From contig JAWNZC010000337.1 in the NCBI GenBank assembly GCA_035771165.1, positions 7,221,501 through 7,285,500 of the forward strand: a stretch of 64,000 nucleotides of DNA, given 5' to 3'. Under the pieces are notes generated by a model that saw nothing but the letters and a program-made list of their open reading frames with translations, did not search any database and was not told the origin of the DNA. Every line of letters starts with the position of its first letter. The first letter of the stretch is position 1. A program made the position numbers and the translations under genes. The stretch comes from Paragorgia papillata. Its lineage: Eukaryota > Cnidaria > Anthozoa > Scleralcyonacea > Coralliidae. Of this stretch, positions 36,294 through 45,289 are shown one piece after another.

Positions 36294-37297
36294 ACCTCTT
36301 GAAAGCTTTGTGTACTGTGGTACTGGGTTTGGTCAACCTGTTTGGACATGTTCAGTGCAAGGTGTGTTGTTGCTAATATGTAAAGTGCAAACAGATGACA
36401 CTTCCTGAATTCGCCTCATTACGAATGAAAAAATGGCTCCAAGTCAAGGTTGGTAATGAGATCGTAATGACGTAATCTTTCATGCATGCCCAACCTTGAT
36501 TTGAAACTGTTGTTTGGGCTTAAGGCCATATCACACGAGGCAATTTTCCTTGCAACTTGCAATGCAATGCAATGGCATTATATTGCAAGTTGCAAGAAAG
36601 ATTTCCTGATGTGACATCCCATGTTTGCAACTAGTCTCGCAATGAAAAATTGGGTTGTGAGTCGCAGATAAAGTACAGTAGAAGCAGATTCTACTTTTCA
36701 CAACGCTACGCGACAAGTTGCAGCGTGTGACACCCCCACTGCAACCTGTTTCACAATTTTTTGAGAAGGAACCAATCACAATACGACAGAATCAGGGAAA
36801 ATCAGGGGGGAAACTAGAGTTGTTGCATAATTCAAGATGGTGGCTTTGTTTACATTGGGGTCTGAAGATATAAAAGAAAACCACGAAATTACCGTTCGTC
36901 TGACATCCTCCTGCAATATTGCAATATTTTTTTCGATAAAAATTGCGTTGCAAGTTGCAAGGAAAATTGCCTCGTGTGACTAGTACACGGCCGGCGCAAA
37001 GAAATTATAGATTGAAGATCGTATATATCACTTACCAAATATTCCTAAAGGTCTAAACTCTACTATTGGTCCATATATTCTACTCCATTTCTCGAACGTT
37101 TGTATAATATCTTTACTTCTTTTGATTTGAAGAAAGTGACCAATTATGGCATTTCCTTCCGGACCAGGAATGCCTGAATCACGGAACAATAACATGGATG
37201 TAACTATCCATGTCAAAATAATAAATGTGATGATCACTAGTATGTTTTGAAATGAGAACAGGCCGTATAAACCAGTGAATACCCAATACATCACCAT
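24497..37297 (-). CDS. Microsomal cytochrome P450, five exons, 517 residues (copy B)
   Basis: Haem-thiolate monooxygenase expected on the ER membrane, using electrons from P450 reductase; the substrate is unknown. Exons on the minus strand are 37297-37036, 34296-34055, 27362-27066, 26986-26458 and 24720-24497. All introns are GT..AG, phases agree at each join, and the lengths sum to 1554 nt (517 codons plus TAA). Features: membrane anchor about 12-37; hinge GIPGP 42-46; C-helix His136..Arg140 (His in place of the usual Trp); I-helix AGHETS 326-331 with the acid-Thr pair for oxygen activation; K-helix ESMR 382-385; FNPNRF 435-440; haem loop FAAGPRICIG with ligand Cys465. Every hallmark is present and no stop is seen, so it is probably functional. 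Style is CYP3/CYP4-like, but I cannot assign the family. Confidence 0.9.
25184..25460. repeat. Foldback element in P450 intron 4
   Basis: GGAACCCTTAGAAAATGAAT at the left is inverted as ATTCATTTTCTAAGGGTTCC at the right. The similarity continues inward through AACAACCTATTGTAGTA. The arms are about 60 bp. Confidence 0.8.
25741..25790 (+). ncRNA. Hammerhead ribozyme-like motif (type I, minimal stem III)
   Basis: The core order is exact: CUGAUGA at 25751-25757, stem II GCUG (25758-25761) with CAGC (25767-25770), GAAA at 25771-25774, a tiny stem III built from the self-complementary CACGUG (25775-25780), then the GUC cleavage triplet ending at 25782. Stem I pairs CUAC (25746-25749) with GUAG (25784-25787). 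The pair next to the core is A25750/G25783, a mismatch that may weaken this copy. Minimal-stem-III hammerheads are known from Penelope-like elements and retrozymes, where they act as dimers. No reverse transcriptase was recognised nearby. It is antisense to the P450 pre-mRNA intron 4. Confidence 0.78.
25975..26070. repeat. Foldback hairpin repeat
   Basis: Arms GGGCTTTATCGG...AAAACAC and the inverted GTGTTTTATATCCGATAAAGCCC surround a centre CTCGGCTATCGCCTCG. Confidence 0.75.
26458..26986 (-). CDS. P450 copy B, exon 4 (I-helix and K-helix)
   Basis: Acceptor ATTTTTAG, phase 0 start; donor CCAG|GTTAGT, phase 1. It encodes AGHETSSVTLSW and KESMRLRPP, and ends at FNPNRFLTP. Confidence 0.92.
27066..27362 (-). 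CDS. P450 copy B, exon 3
   Basis: Acceptor GTCTTAG, donor GCAG|GTATAG, phase 0 at both ends. It encodes VWTDAI..DMLHLTLDVLGECAFSYQFNS, the usual E-helix region of P450s. Confidence 0.9.
27519..27680. repeat. Hairpin with a duplicated arm end, in P450 intron 2
   Basis: GCTGCCAGTTCGCC is inverted as GGCGAACTGGCAGC, with further pairing of ACTTCACGGCGTT. On the left the segment GACAACGCCGTGAAGTTTTA is present twice in tandem, plus a third degenerate copy. Confidence 0.75.
27700..30680. other. P450 intron 2 sequence without recognised genes
   Basis: No exon or RNA recognised. A piece near 29250-29345 (AATATTCAGATCACAGAAAT and an ACGCGTGGAC-like box) is an inverted relative of about 6560-6690. 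Short frames here have no known motifs. Confidence 0.4.
30690..31230. repeat. Paralogue of 6770-7640 lacking the TA element
   Basis: Matches the copy A region on both sides of the 6823-7213 insertion (AAAAGGCTTTTTT..TACG and CCGTTCAAAAGG..AACAAATCAACG, then the CTGCCGTCTTATCTCCTTTT segment). It lies left of P450 exon 2, whereas its relative lies right of exon 2 in copy A, so this block has moved. Confidence 0.75.
31435..31500 (+). mobile_element. Possible tRNA-related SINE head
   Basis: TAGCCTGGTGGTATAACATC resembles an A box, and GGTCGAGTTCTAACC, about 40 bases later, loosely resembles a B box. No acceptor stem pairing or second copy was found. Confidence 0.25.
32300..32640. repeat. Diverged copy of the 51527-52008 hairpin family
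   Basis: Shares ATGAGCTATATAGAAGAAG, TTTGCCATTATCAAATATAA, CATGTGACGTCA and the CTCAACAACGAAGCAAGG segment with the hairpin at 51527-52008, arms included. Part of the family is also at 3797-3900. Confidence 0.65.
33345..33450. repeat. Foldback hairpin repeat
   Basis: AACAATTATTCACC...GTGAATATCGGTGAATAATAACC is inverted across ACTTCGTCTCGG, ending in a CGCCTTCGGCG loop-like box. It is absent from copy A. Confidence 0.8.
33640..33795. repeat. Foldback hairpin repeat, copy B partner of 5230-5405
   Basis: Same arms as at 5230 with a centre ACCGAGGGCGTATAGCCCCGAGG. Here the outer arms GATCAAACAC and GTGTTTGATC are better paired than in copy A. Confidence 0.75.
34055..34296 (-). CDS. P450 copy B, exon 2 (C-helix)
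   Basis: Acceptor TTTGCAG, phase 1; donor TTCAG|GTTAGC, phase 0. It encodes FLISDADAVKQIL and GKEHSRRRKMINPAF. Confidence 0.9.
34449..34532. repeat. Solo end of the CACGTGACC...GGGTACGAGG family, copy B
   Basis: Orthologous to 6066-6163; ends CCTGGGTACGAGGTTG. Confidence 0.55.
34560..35015 (+). pseudogene. BEL/Pao retrotransposon, integrase C-terminal (DUF5641-like) relic
   Basis: The first part reads ETEAVLNSRPLTAVSDDPNDY, the end of the integrase core. After a frame change and a stop near 34678, an open frame from 34674 gives RRAQALTNMLWRRWRNEYLP, KWNKEERNLQVNDLV and HWPLARVLKTFPGKHGRVRAA, the hallmark of the domain that follows the integrase in BEL/Pao elements. Neither LTRs nor protease/RT are present. 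It is conserved in position with 6208-6304, so it was already a fragment of the duplicated block. Confidence 0.82.
35272..35390. mobile_element. Small TIR element (AACCCTTTCACTCCCAA ends)
   Basis: The 17-bp ends AACCCTTTCACTCCCAA are perfect inverted repeats over 119 bp. Copy A lacks it at the matching place (about 8895-8905), so it entered copy B after the duplication. Related short elements are at 48369-48437 and 56173-56288. Confidence 0.75.
36257..36290. repeat. Poly-C tract
   Basis: More than 30 nearly uninterrupted C residues. Copy A has only a few C's at the same place (about 9570-9580). Confidence 0.95.
36531..36979. mobile_element. TIR element inserted in copy B, 449 bp
   Basis: The ends TCACACGAGGCAATTTTCCT continue into TTGCAACTTGCAA and are inverted at the right end, giving more than 30 paired bases. 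Copy A has only short unrelated sequence at the same place (about 9770-9805), so the element arrived after the duplication. The target duplication could not be fixed with confidence. Confidence 0.8.
37036..37297 (-). CDS. P450 copy B, exon 1 (membrane anchor)
   Basis: ATG at 37295-37297; donor TTTG|GTAAGT, phase 1. The ATG-GTG-ATG start is conserved with copy A, and the same first ATG is chosen in both. Confidence 0.88.
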
Positions 37298-37484
37298 TTA
37301 AAGTCAGCACTCTCATATCATTGCTGTTGCTCACTTGCTCGTTTAGTCGTTTAGAAGCACGCGCGTATATGATGAGACTGGTACCTTGGTCTGACGTCAC
37401 TCCCCCTGAGGGGTCAAATTTCCTAGCCCGGGGGAGACAAATTTTGGGAATATTGGAGAATGTTGTCCATTTGACTAAAATATT

Positions 37485-38026
37485 TTGTGGTTCCTGGTCG
37501 CAATAATTTCCCTATTAATAAATTTCATATTGACTAGATTCAGTTGCAGTATACTAAATTTTACTACGGCATTGTCACTTCGGAAGATCACTTGAAAACT
37601 GAATAAACATGTGTTTAAAGATGTTTATGCACGAGCAATGAGTTTTTTGAGGTGCGGTTTGCTTTGGTTTGAATACAATACAATGCAATGCAATGCAATG
37701 CAATGCAATACAATGCAATGCAATGCAATGCAATGCAATGCAATGCAATGCAATGCAATGCAATGCAATGCAATGCAATGCAATGCAATGCAATGCAATA
37801 CAGTGCAGTGCAGTGCAGTGCAGACTAAAATATTTTGTGGTTCCTGGTCGCAATAATTTCCCTATTAATAAATTTCATATTGACTAGATTCAGTTGCAGT
37901 ATACTAAATGTTACTACCGCATTGTCACTTCGGAAGATCACTTGAAAACTGAATAAATATGTGTTCAATGATGTTTATGCACGAGCAATGAGTTTTTTGA
38001 GGTTCGGTTTGGTTTGGTTTGAATAC
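37485..38026. repeat. Tandem duplication of about 343 bp including array flank
   Basis: The segment TTTTGTGGTTCCTGGTCGCA ... GAGCAATGAGTTTTTTGAGG (about 185 bp) occurs twice, each time followed by a pentamer array. The first array is CAATG, the second CAATA. Confidence 0.88.
37671..37820. repeat. (CAATG)n satellite block
   Basis: About 30 pentamers, mostly CAATG, with a few CAATA and a final run of CAGTG. Confidence 0.95.
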
Positions 38027-38240
38027 AATACAATACAATACAATACAATACAATACAATACAATACAATACAATACAATACAATACAATACAATACAATA
38101 CAATACAATACAATACAATACAATACAATACAATACAATACAATACAATACAATACAATACAATACAATACAATACAATACAATACAATACAATACAATA
38201 CAGTGCAGTGCAGTGCAGTGCAGTGCAGTGCAATGCAATA
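38020..38240. repeat. (CAATA)n then (CAGTG)n satellite block
   Basis: About 36 CAATA pentamers followed by CAGTG and CAATG units, and then GAATA-type units to about 38262. Confidence 0.95.
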
Positions 38241-38276
38241 GAATGGAATAGAATAGAATAGAATACGTACGTTACA

Positions 38277-38385
38277 TCGCATCGCGTCGCATCGCGTCGC
38301 ATCGCGTCGCATCGCGTCGCATCGCGTCGCATCGCGTCGCATCGCGTCGCATCGCGTCGCATCGCGTCGCATCGCGTCGCGTCGC
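38277..38385. repeat. GCATCGCGTC decamer block
   Basis: About ten copies of a 10-mer made of two related pentamers (CGCAT and CGCGT). GC-rich, in contrast to its neighbours. Confidence 0.95.
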
Positions 38386-38622
38386 ATTACATTACATTAC
38401 ATTACATTACATTACATTACATTACATTACATTACATTACATTACATTACATTACATTACATTACATTACATTACATTACATTACATTACATTACATTAC
38501 ATTACATTACATTACATTACATTACATTACATTACATTACATTACATTACATTACATTACATTACATTACATTACATTACATTACATTACATTACATTAC
38601 ATTACATTACATTACATTACAT
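38386..38622. repeat. (ATTAC)n satellite block
   Basis: About 47 pentamers, nearly without variation. Confidence 0.95.
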
Positions 38623-38639
38623 TTATAAAATAAATATAT

Positions 38640-39235
38640 AAAAAATTCAAAAATATAGGTAGTATTTCTAAAATACAATATTGTTGTGCTTGCTTCTAAA
38701 TTCATTAAAGTTTACGGATTGACGAACATCCAGAGGAAGTTCTAAATATTTTGAGCATAATTTGAAGTTCAAAATAATTTGAAATATTTTATTAATTTGT
38801 TTAGTTCAAGCTTTTTACAAGGAAATAAGCTGATTATATAAGATAAGGGTTATATTACAACGGTCAAATTAGGTTTAGGAAATTCAAATTTGAATTTGAA
38901 ATGTACAAATCAAGAGATAGGCTGTATGTAGTATACAAACTGTCAAAGTGAATAAGAAAATGGGGAGAAAGGGTGACAATGAAGTAAGACAGGCGACGGA
39001 AAGAGTTTTAACTCAGTTTACTAGCTTTAAGACCAAAGTTGAGTTCAGGGTTGTTATATTTAATATGAAGTGCCTCAAGGAAAACTAGAAGCAAATTAGG
39101 ACAGTAAGATCTACATGAATAGAGAGTCAGTTTATAATTATTGAGAACAAGATCGCTAATAGTATAGGAAATACGAGGAAGAGAAGAAGTATCGTCATTC
39201 AAGTATTCAACCGGTCAAATAAGTTATTTAAGCCA
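38640..39235. other. Gene-free stretch
   Basis: AT-rich; nothing recognised. Confidence 0.4.
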
Positions 39236-39239
39236 AGCT

Positions 39240-40010
39240 GAAACGTTTTCAAACAACGCTCATCATAAAGAGTGCAATATTCTGCATTGAGTGATACCAA
39301 AATCTTAAAATTATCTGATTGTGACCAAAAAGAAAATAAGGGTACCTAAGTCAAATCTTATTCATATTTTAAGTATTTGACAGACCAAACTTCAAATTGC
39401 CATAACTTTGCAAACGTGTACTCAAACCTTTTTAAACAACCCTCATCTTAAAGAGCACAACATTCTGCATTGAGTGATACTGCCAAAATCTTAAAATTAT
39501 CCGATTGTGATCAATTCAAAAAAAATGACCAAAAGGAAATAAAGATACCAAAGTTAAATCTTATTCATATTTCAAGTATTTGACAGACCAAATTTCAAAT
39601 AGGCATAACTTTGCAAACATTTACCCAAACCTTTTTAAACAACCCTCATCTTAAATAGCACAACATTCTGCATTGAATGATACCAAAATCTCAAAATTAT
39701 ATGATTGCGATCAATTCGGGAAAACATAATAAAAAAAGCTATGGATACATATTAAAGTCATATCTCTTTCATATTTCAGGTATTTTCAGTACAGACCAAA
39801 CTTCAAATAACTTTGCAAACATTTTCAAACAACGCTCATCTTAAAGAGCACAACATTCTACATTGAATGGCCGAAATCTTAAAATTATCCTGATTCCGAT
39901 CAATTAAAAAAAATGATCAAAGTGGAGATAAAGATACCTAAGTCAAATCTTATTCATATTTCAAGTATTTGACAGACCAAACGTCAAATAACCAAAACTT
40001 TGCGAAGATT
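39240..40010. repeat. Tandem repeat, unit about 190 bp, four copies
   Basis: Four diverged units, each with AAACAACSCTCATCTTAAAG and ACATTCTGCATTGARTGATA boxes, spaced about 184, 204 and 189 bp apart. The AT-rich units have the length of a typical satellite monomer, but the array is short. Confidence 0.85.
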
Positions 40011-40101
40011 ATATGCTTGGAGTTTAGGGTCTTTATTGTCATCACTAAAGACCTGCATGACTAAAATTAATTATCAAACAATATTATTAAACAGTATAAT
40101 T

Positions 40102-40549
40102 CAGTGATGGATTTACAGGGGGGTGCGGCGGGGGTGCGCATCCCCCCTGGACCTTGGCCAAGGGGGTGCAGGGGGGTGCCAATTACTCAATTATCCAAAA
40201 TCCCAATTGATTCAGCAAGTATTAAAACAGCAAGTATATCGCTTTGAAGTCATTTTTATTTTTTAATAATGGTAATGCTGCATTTTGAATACGTCGGGGG
40301 TGCATACGTAGCAGCTACCTAAGATTCGATTTATTGGATTTCCCCCCGTTATTTTCTATAATTTTAAATGTATTTGTATAACAAAACGTCCACTTTATCC
40401 CTAAATTTATTTGACACCTTCCAGGTTTGATAAAATTCGCTATTGAAAACACGATTTAAAACTTTTAAATCTTTCTTCAAAGTACTGTCAGAATGCAGGA
40501 AATGCCATTTCAGCACCCCCCCTACCAGATCAAGCTGGATCCATCACTG
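40102..40549. mobile_element. hAT-type MITE with 8-bp TSD
   Basis: The ends are CAGTGATGGAT and the inverted ATCCATCACTG, each followed by a G/C-rich run. Both flanks are gtataatt (40094-40101 and 40550-40557), an exact 8-bp duplication. CAGNG ends with 8-bp duplications are the hAT pattern. There is no coding capacity. Confidence 0.9.
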
Positions 40550-40824
40550 GTATAATTATTATCTTCTCATTGCTTACTGAACTAGTTAACACAGTTTCCT
40601 TTACTTTATTAAAAAAAAGCTAAAAACATTTCTTTCGTCAAAATATTAAGAAACTTGCCATAATCATTATTATATATTGTGTATTATTGATGACTTAGTC
40701 TGCTAAAGGTAATTTTGTAAATAATTCAATTCTTAACAAAGGAAGCCTAAATTCATACAAACCTTTTGGTTTCTTTTTAGGCTCCCTTGCTGCTAATTTT
40801 TTGTATATAATTGTTATTTATTAT

Positions 40825-41122
40825 ATAAAATAGAGTGTTTTATTCCGCCACTAATAAAAGTGATAATCTCACATGTGCGATTATTTATGATAATCGCATA
40901 TGTGACGATTATCGCTGAATCAGCATTATAGTTTAATAAGGACAATTGTTTTATATAATAAACAGAACAATACATGGATGCTTGGAAATATGAAATTTAT
41001 TTCTCGAGTTGACCAGGATATGTCACTCGTTCGCTTCGCTCACTCGTGAGATATTCTGGTCAACAGTACACTCGAAATAAATTTCATATTTCCGCACATC
41101 CATGTATTATTCTCTATATAAT
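40825..41122. mobile_element. Two-hairpin repeat element, copy 1
   Basis: A left hairpin (AATCTCACATGTGCGATTAT / ATAATCGCATATGTGAC) is followed by a longer right hairpin with arms AAATATGAAATTTATTTC and a CACTCGTTCGCTTCGCTCAC centre. The second copy is at 60635-60958. It borders the end of the DUF3504-like reading frame and may have truncated it. Confidence 0.82.
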
Positions 41123-41513
41123 TGTTAACAACCTGTAAAATTAGTGGCACTGAAATCAAATAAAATTCATTCATACTGGCTTCATGTGATATAAAAGGGC
41201 CTTCTTTTGCGAACATTGTTCCTCCTTCTTCGGCTTCGTCGTTTTCTCTATGGTTTTTGGTCAGCTCGTCTGTTGTTTTTGTTACGTATTTTTCTCCCTT
41301 TGCATCAACGCTGATTGTGAAGTCGGATTTCTTGAGCTGTCGAAGATTCTGGCGACCTCGACGGCAAAAGTAAAGCGTTATTTCGAAAAATACTTTGTTT
41401 TGAAGCGTTCTTGGATGGTTTGTGTTGAATAGGTTATCTTCGTAGAGCTTTCGTATGCCTTCATCATGGATTGGTTTCTTGTGGTTGACTTTCGCTAAAC
41501 CTTCCTTCTTTAA
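41101..41513 (-). pseudogene. Crypton-derived (DUF3504/KIAA1958-like) coding region, downstream part
   Basis: This minus-strand frame has no start codon of its own but continues exactly the frame of 42071-42427 once the TTAA element between them is set aside. It encodes NHPRTLQNKVFFEITLYFC, then RRGRQNLRQLKKSDF, which fits the first Arg-containing motif of tyrosine-recombinase-like domains, then TDELTKNHRENDEAEEGG. Homology fades after about 41190, and the frame runs into the 40825-41122 repeat. Such proteins are Crypton transposon-derived and abundant in cnidarians. The call rests on motif memory, not a search. Confidence 0.7.
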
Positions 41514-42070
41514 AGTGCCTCTATGGTCTGTGGGATCTTTACATATTTAAATAACTTAGGTTAAAAGAAAATGTTTCCCGAAATTTTTTCTCAAAAATAT
41601 TAAATGCTCGCCCATTAACAGTGCTCCGAAGTTGGCCAAATCAGCCCAAATCGCGCCATTTTGAAAGTTAGACCGTTTTCTTGGACCTGGGCTCTAATTG
41701 ATAGATTTACGTCACATTTGCGTCACAGTCGGAACACCAACATTTCTTCCACCGAGTCTGAGTCAGACGAACCATCTTGGAACATATTGATGAATATATT
41801 TAAAGTTTTCATTGCTTAAATAAAGGTTTAAGAGATGCAATACCAAAGACACACTAAATAGTCATGATCAGAAGTTCGGTTCCGACCGTGACGTCACAGA
41901 GTAAACTCGCACCATGTCCCTAATGCACGGTCACAGTTATAGAGGTACCAACTTTGAAGCGCTGTTAATGGGCGGGGATTTAATATTTTTGAGAAACAAT
42001 TTCGGGAAACATTTTCTTTTAACCTAAGTTATTTAAATATGTAAAGACCCCACAGGTCATAGAGGCACTT
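41514..42070. mobile_element. TTAA-flanked foldback element inside a coding region, 557 bp
   Basis: Inverted arms of about 125 bp begin AGTGCCTCTATG at the left and end CATAGAGGCACT at the right. TTAA is present on both sides (41510-41513 and 42071-42074). TTAA targeting is the habit of piggyBac and Kolobok families. Removing the element with one TTAA restores one continuous reading frame across the join. Confidence 0.88.
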
Positions 42071-42427
42071 TAATTCGACACATTTTGCCAGGAATACTTT
42101 GTTCGCGTTGTTAAAATCTGGGTCGTTAATTATATCCATGTCATGAAGAGATTTGAAGTGTCTGTTAAGTCCAAACCGCAAAGATGTTAAAGAACTCTTC
42201 GAATATGGATTCCCATCTACTTTTCGTGCTTCGACGTAGAAGGATTTTAGGACTTCAGCAAGTTCTTTCTTTTCTTCTGGCTGAGGTATTTTCTTCTCAC
42301 TAAGATATTCCTCGAAAACTCTTCTTGCCAGTTTTGTAGCTCTCTTTGTGTTTGCTGAGTCTTTATTTTCGACCAACTTGTCAATGTCGTCCTCGGATAG
42401 AGAAGCAAACCTTACTTTCTCGGCCAT
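42071..42427 (-). pseudogene. Crypton-derived (DUF3504/KIAA1958-like) coding region, upstream part
   Basis: The ATG at 42427 opens MAEKVRFASLSEDDIDKLV, then ATKLARRVFEEYLSEKK, VLKSFYVEARK and SLTSLRFGLNRHF, the N-terminal helical domain of the Crypton-derived family. An earlier in-frame Met lies at 42493. The frame is closed by the inserted element at VELK. With the other half this would be an incomplete gene that also lacks its C-terminal catalytic part. Confidence 0.72.
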
Positions 42428-42654
42428 AACTGAAAAAAATTGCCGGGCTGCTCGAGCGAGCAAGCGGTTTTCCATGGCATGACGTCTGCACATGACTGAT
42501 AACTCTTTTTCCTACAGATAATGGCTACAGATAATGGCATCATGGGCTCACATCATGACAATCCCAGCGGCAAATTGCAGATATCGAGATTTCTCACAAC
42601 ATTTCTGACCAATCATAATCAAGGGTTTGGGAGAAATGTATAATAATTATCAAT

Positions 42655-42775
42655 TATTGGACGAGTCTGAGCGAAATATCATGATTTGTCAGTGGATAGT
42701 TATTTGCCGATGCCGAAGGCAGAGGCAAATAACTGGTAGCGAGACACTGACAAATCATGATATTTTGCGATAGAC
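42655..42775. repeat. Foldback hairpin repeat
   Basis: AAATATCATGATTTGTCAGTG is inverted as CACTGACAAATCATGATATTT; inner arms GTTATTTGCC / GGCAAATAAC. The centre is GATGCCGAAGGCA. Confidence 0.82.
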
Positions 42776-42779
42776 GAGT

Positions 42780-44060
42780 TCAATAATCTGATTCATAAAA
42801 TAGTTAAAAATCTGAAATGCCTGAAGTTAGAGATCGCCACTCTTCTCTGTTTCTTCGGCATACTAAAATCTTCGTAAAACTTACTTTTTTTGGCACGAGT
42901 GTTGCTTTTTGATCTCACTAAATCTTCCTTTTAACTATTTCTTCTCTAAAGTACATTGTCGTTATGAATGCTTCCAAATACTCTCGATTATTTCATCGGA
43001 TAGCTGAAGAACTAGCCGCCATGTTTACGAAAATTATTTCCAGTCAGCAGCGCCATTGCTAGTGCGCATGCTCATAACATTATTTGCAGCAAAAAATTAT
43101 TTGCACTCAGTTATTTGCAGGTGAATTAACCAATCAGAATGCAGGATATAGAAACGAAATGAATGATAATTTTTATTATTAATACATATGTCAGAATTTG
43201 ATGAAGCTGCACTAATTAAAAATGTTTTAATATACTGTCTTGTAATTATGATGCCAAATATTTCTCTCTTGTTTGGTACAGGTGCTTGCATGATTGAAAG
43301 TAATATATTGAAAATAGAACACTTCGAACTTAATGATAGAAGAAAAAAACATAGTTGTGTATTTTTACCGGCTATAGTTTAATAATCATATCACTGCCTC
43401 GTACCAGGCGTCGTTTGGGGGGAAGAGGGTCTGGCGAGAAAGTAATAATTTCAGTGGTGAGAAATCTATCTCGAATGAAACAGCTTGTTAAACACTGAAG
43501 ACTGTCGATGTCCGTTGTTTCTTACAAAAGGTTGAGGCGGACATTGGAACGATGTTGTCTTAAGGCTGCAGCATGTTCAAGCTGATCGAGAAAAAATAAC
43601 AAACTCAAAATATATCGTCTATGCATACTCTCTGACATTATTTTTATGATCTTCTCCGAACATCAGTATTTCTTGAATTTACGCTACAGTCTTTACAGTG
43701 TTTTCAACTGCAAGCTTCATTAATTTCGCAGAATAAATGTTTAGTGGAGAGTTAATATCGGTGGGGTGTAAGAAAATTTAATGTTTTCTATGCACTGTAT
43801 ATACAAATCATTTCTCAAACTCATTAATAATTCATGAGTACAATTTATGGAATTAATATTTAATGAGTATTTAGAAATCGGAGGAAGATTACGGTCAAAT
43901 TAAGCAAACTTTGAGGCCGATTTTATCTTAAAATATTGATTCGTTTGATTAGAAGTTATAGTCCAACACTCGTCACTGTTAATCCTCCGATGTCTTAGAC
44001 CCGGTCTCGAATGCGTCCTATTTCGCCGTGTAAACAGGCGGCACCGTACAAATTCGAGAA
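42780..44060. other. Gene-free stretch
   Basis: No gene recognised. Near 43100-43140 there is a GGTGAATTAACCAATCAGAATGC-type context common to several repeats in the window. Confidence 0.35.
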
Positions 44061-44066
44061 CAAGCC

Positions 44067-44140
44067 TACTAAATACAGCCAAAGCTGGTTAAAAAAAATT
44101 GGCTTCGCCTCGTATTTTCAATCTGCTTGGCTGTATTTAG
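44067..44140. repeat. Small foldback repeat
   Basis: CTAAATACAGCCAA is inverted as TTGGCTGTATTTAG around TTGGCTTCGCCTCG. Confidence 0.7.
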
Positions 44141-44530
44141 AATTCGGAAGAAGAACTGCATTATTATATAATAAAGCTTTTCTTAATTAAAGTTACAAGT
44201 CTTAAAAATAGGACTGCAATCAAGCTTCACATCGGTTTTATCGATATCCTTTATTACTTTTTAAATAATTATTATACATGAAGCTAGTAGCACATGCATC
44301 AGCTTACAGAGAACATATTGTTTCGGAGCATGAATATATTTAAACTTATTCATTATAGTTAGGCGTTTTGAGAATCTTTTCTCCGTTTATTTCATGTTTA
44401 GTTTCAATGCATGCTAAATAATTACGCAAGTTCAACGAAGCAAAGTATGTCACAGTCTCAAACAGCACTTTGTAATTAATTTTGGAATCGAGATTTTTTC
44501 TTTCTAATCTATACTTAAAGTTAATGTGTT

Positions 44531-45240
44531 CTATATTTTTGCAAACGCCACATATAGACAAATGGATTTATTGAAAAATTTATCTGGAACAACACTCTTA
44601 GGACTGATCCAATTTGTAAAAAGTATTTTATGAACTTCTGCTGACCAAGTTATTGGTATAAGAAACAAGTGTATCATCATAGGAAAAGCTGTCAAAGCTA
44701 GAATAGAACAAACTATATCGATATTGGACAAGAAAACATTTCTCGTTTTGTAATCGAATCTTGATGGTCCTTGAAGTCGTTTCGTTGATCTCCTGATTTG
44801 CAAGAATCTTATTTCTCTGTTTTCTTATGGACAGATATGTAAGAAAGTAGAAAATTTGAGTTCCCAAAAAAAATAATCCAACGGACGAAGTATACTTAGA
44901 TAAAAGTATGTTTTTTTTGCCTGATGTATATTTCAATCCAATTAGCAACGCTTGGAAAGAAAGGTGAACGAGCCATATTGCACCCAGCCAATAACGAGAA
45001 ACACGAGTTGTTATAATCCGTACACGATACCATGTTATAGGATAAGCCACGAAACAGAAGCGTTCAATGGATAGACAGAAAAAGGACAGCAAAGATATGC
45101 ATGCGAATACAATTGAAAAGTCGTTTAACCAACCGGCTTCCGAGCTCTGCGTAAAATCTGGATCTCTTAGCGCAAGTGCAGGGATGGAGATTACTACTAG
45201 GACAGACCATTGAACTCTAAGTAAACTGGAACGCTAACTC
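44531..45240 (-). pseudogene. Rhodopsin-like GPCR, TM2/3 to TM7 part
   Basis: The minus strand encodes a hydrophobic segment ending SIPALALRD, then TM3 with FFCLSIERFCFVAYP (an ERF in the DRY position), TM4, TM5 and a basic third loop. Between about 44740 and 44800 the frame changes; TM6 (CSILALTAFPMM) and TM7 lie in another frame and end near 44531 with NKSICLY at the usual NPxxY position. The Cys normally at the start of TM3 is missing. The frameshift and degraded motifs indicate a pseudogene, possibly joined to the TM1-TM2 piece at 45843-46055. Confidence 0.68.
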
Positions 45241-45289
45241 CATATGTCAGGCCCTATGAATGGATGAAGCCAAAAATCTTTAAATGTTA

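Larger units (their letters stand above)
32517..37311. repeat. Segmental duplication, copy B
   Basis: Collinear with 3797-10133 across P450 exons 1 and 2, the BEL relic and the 35140-37311 region. It ends about 14 bases upstream of the exon 1 ATG, where A and B become unrelated. Confidence 0.8.

Noticed and set aside
37575..38387. Open frames with IALHC, NAMQC, IQYNT and RRDATRCD repeats on both strands
   Set aside because: Products of the CAATG, CAATA and GCATCGCGTC arrays; the same explanation as at 21.7 kb.
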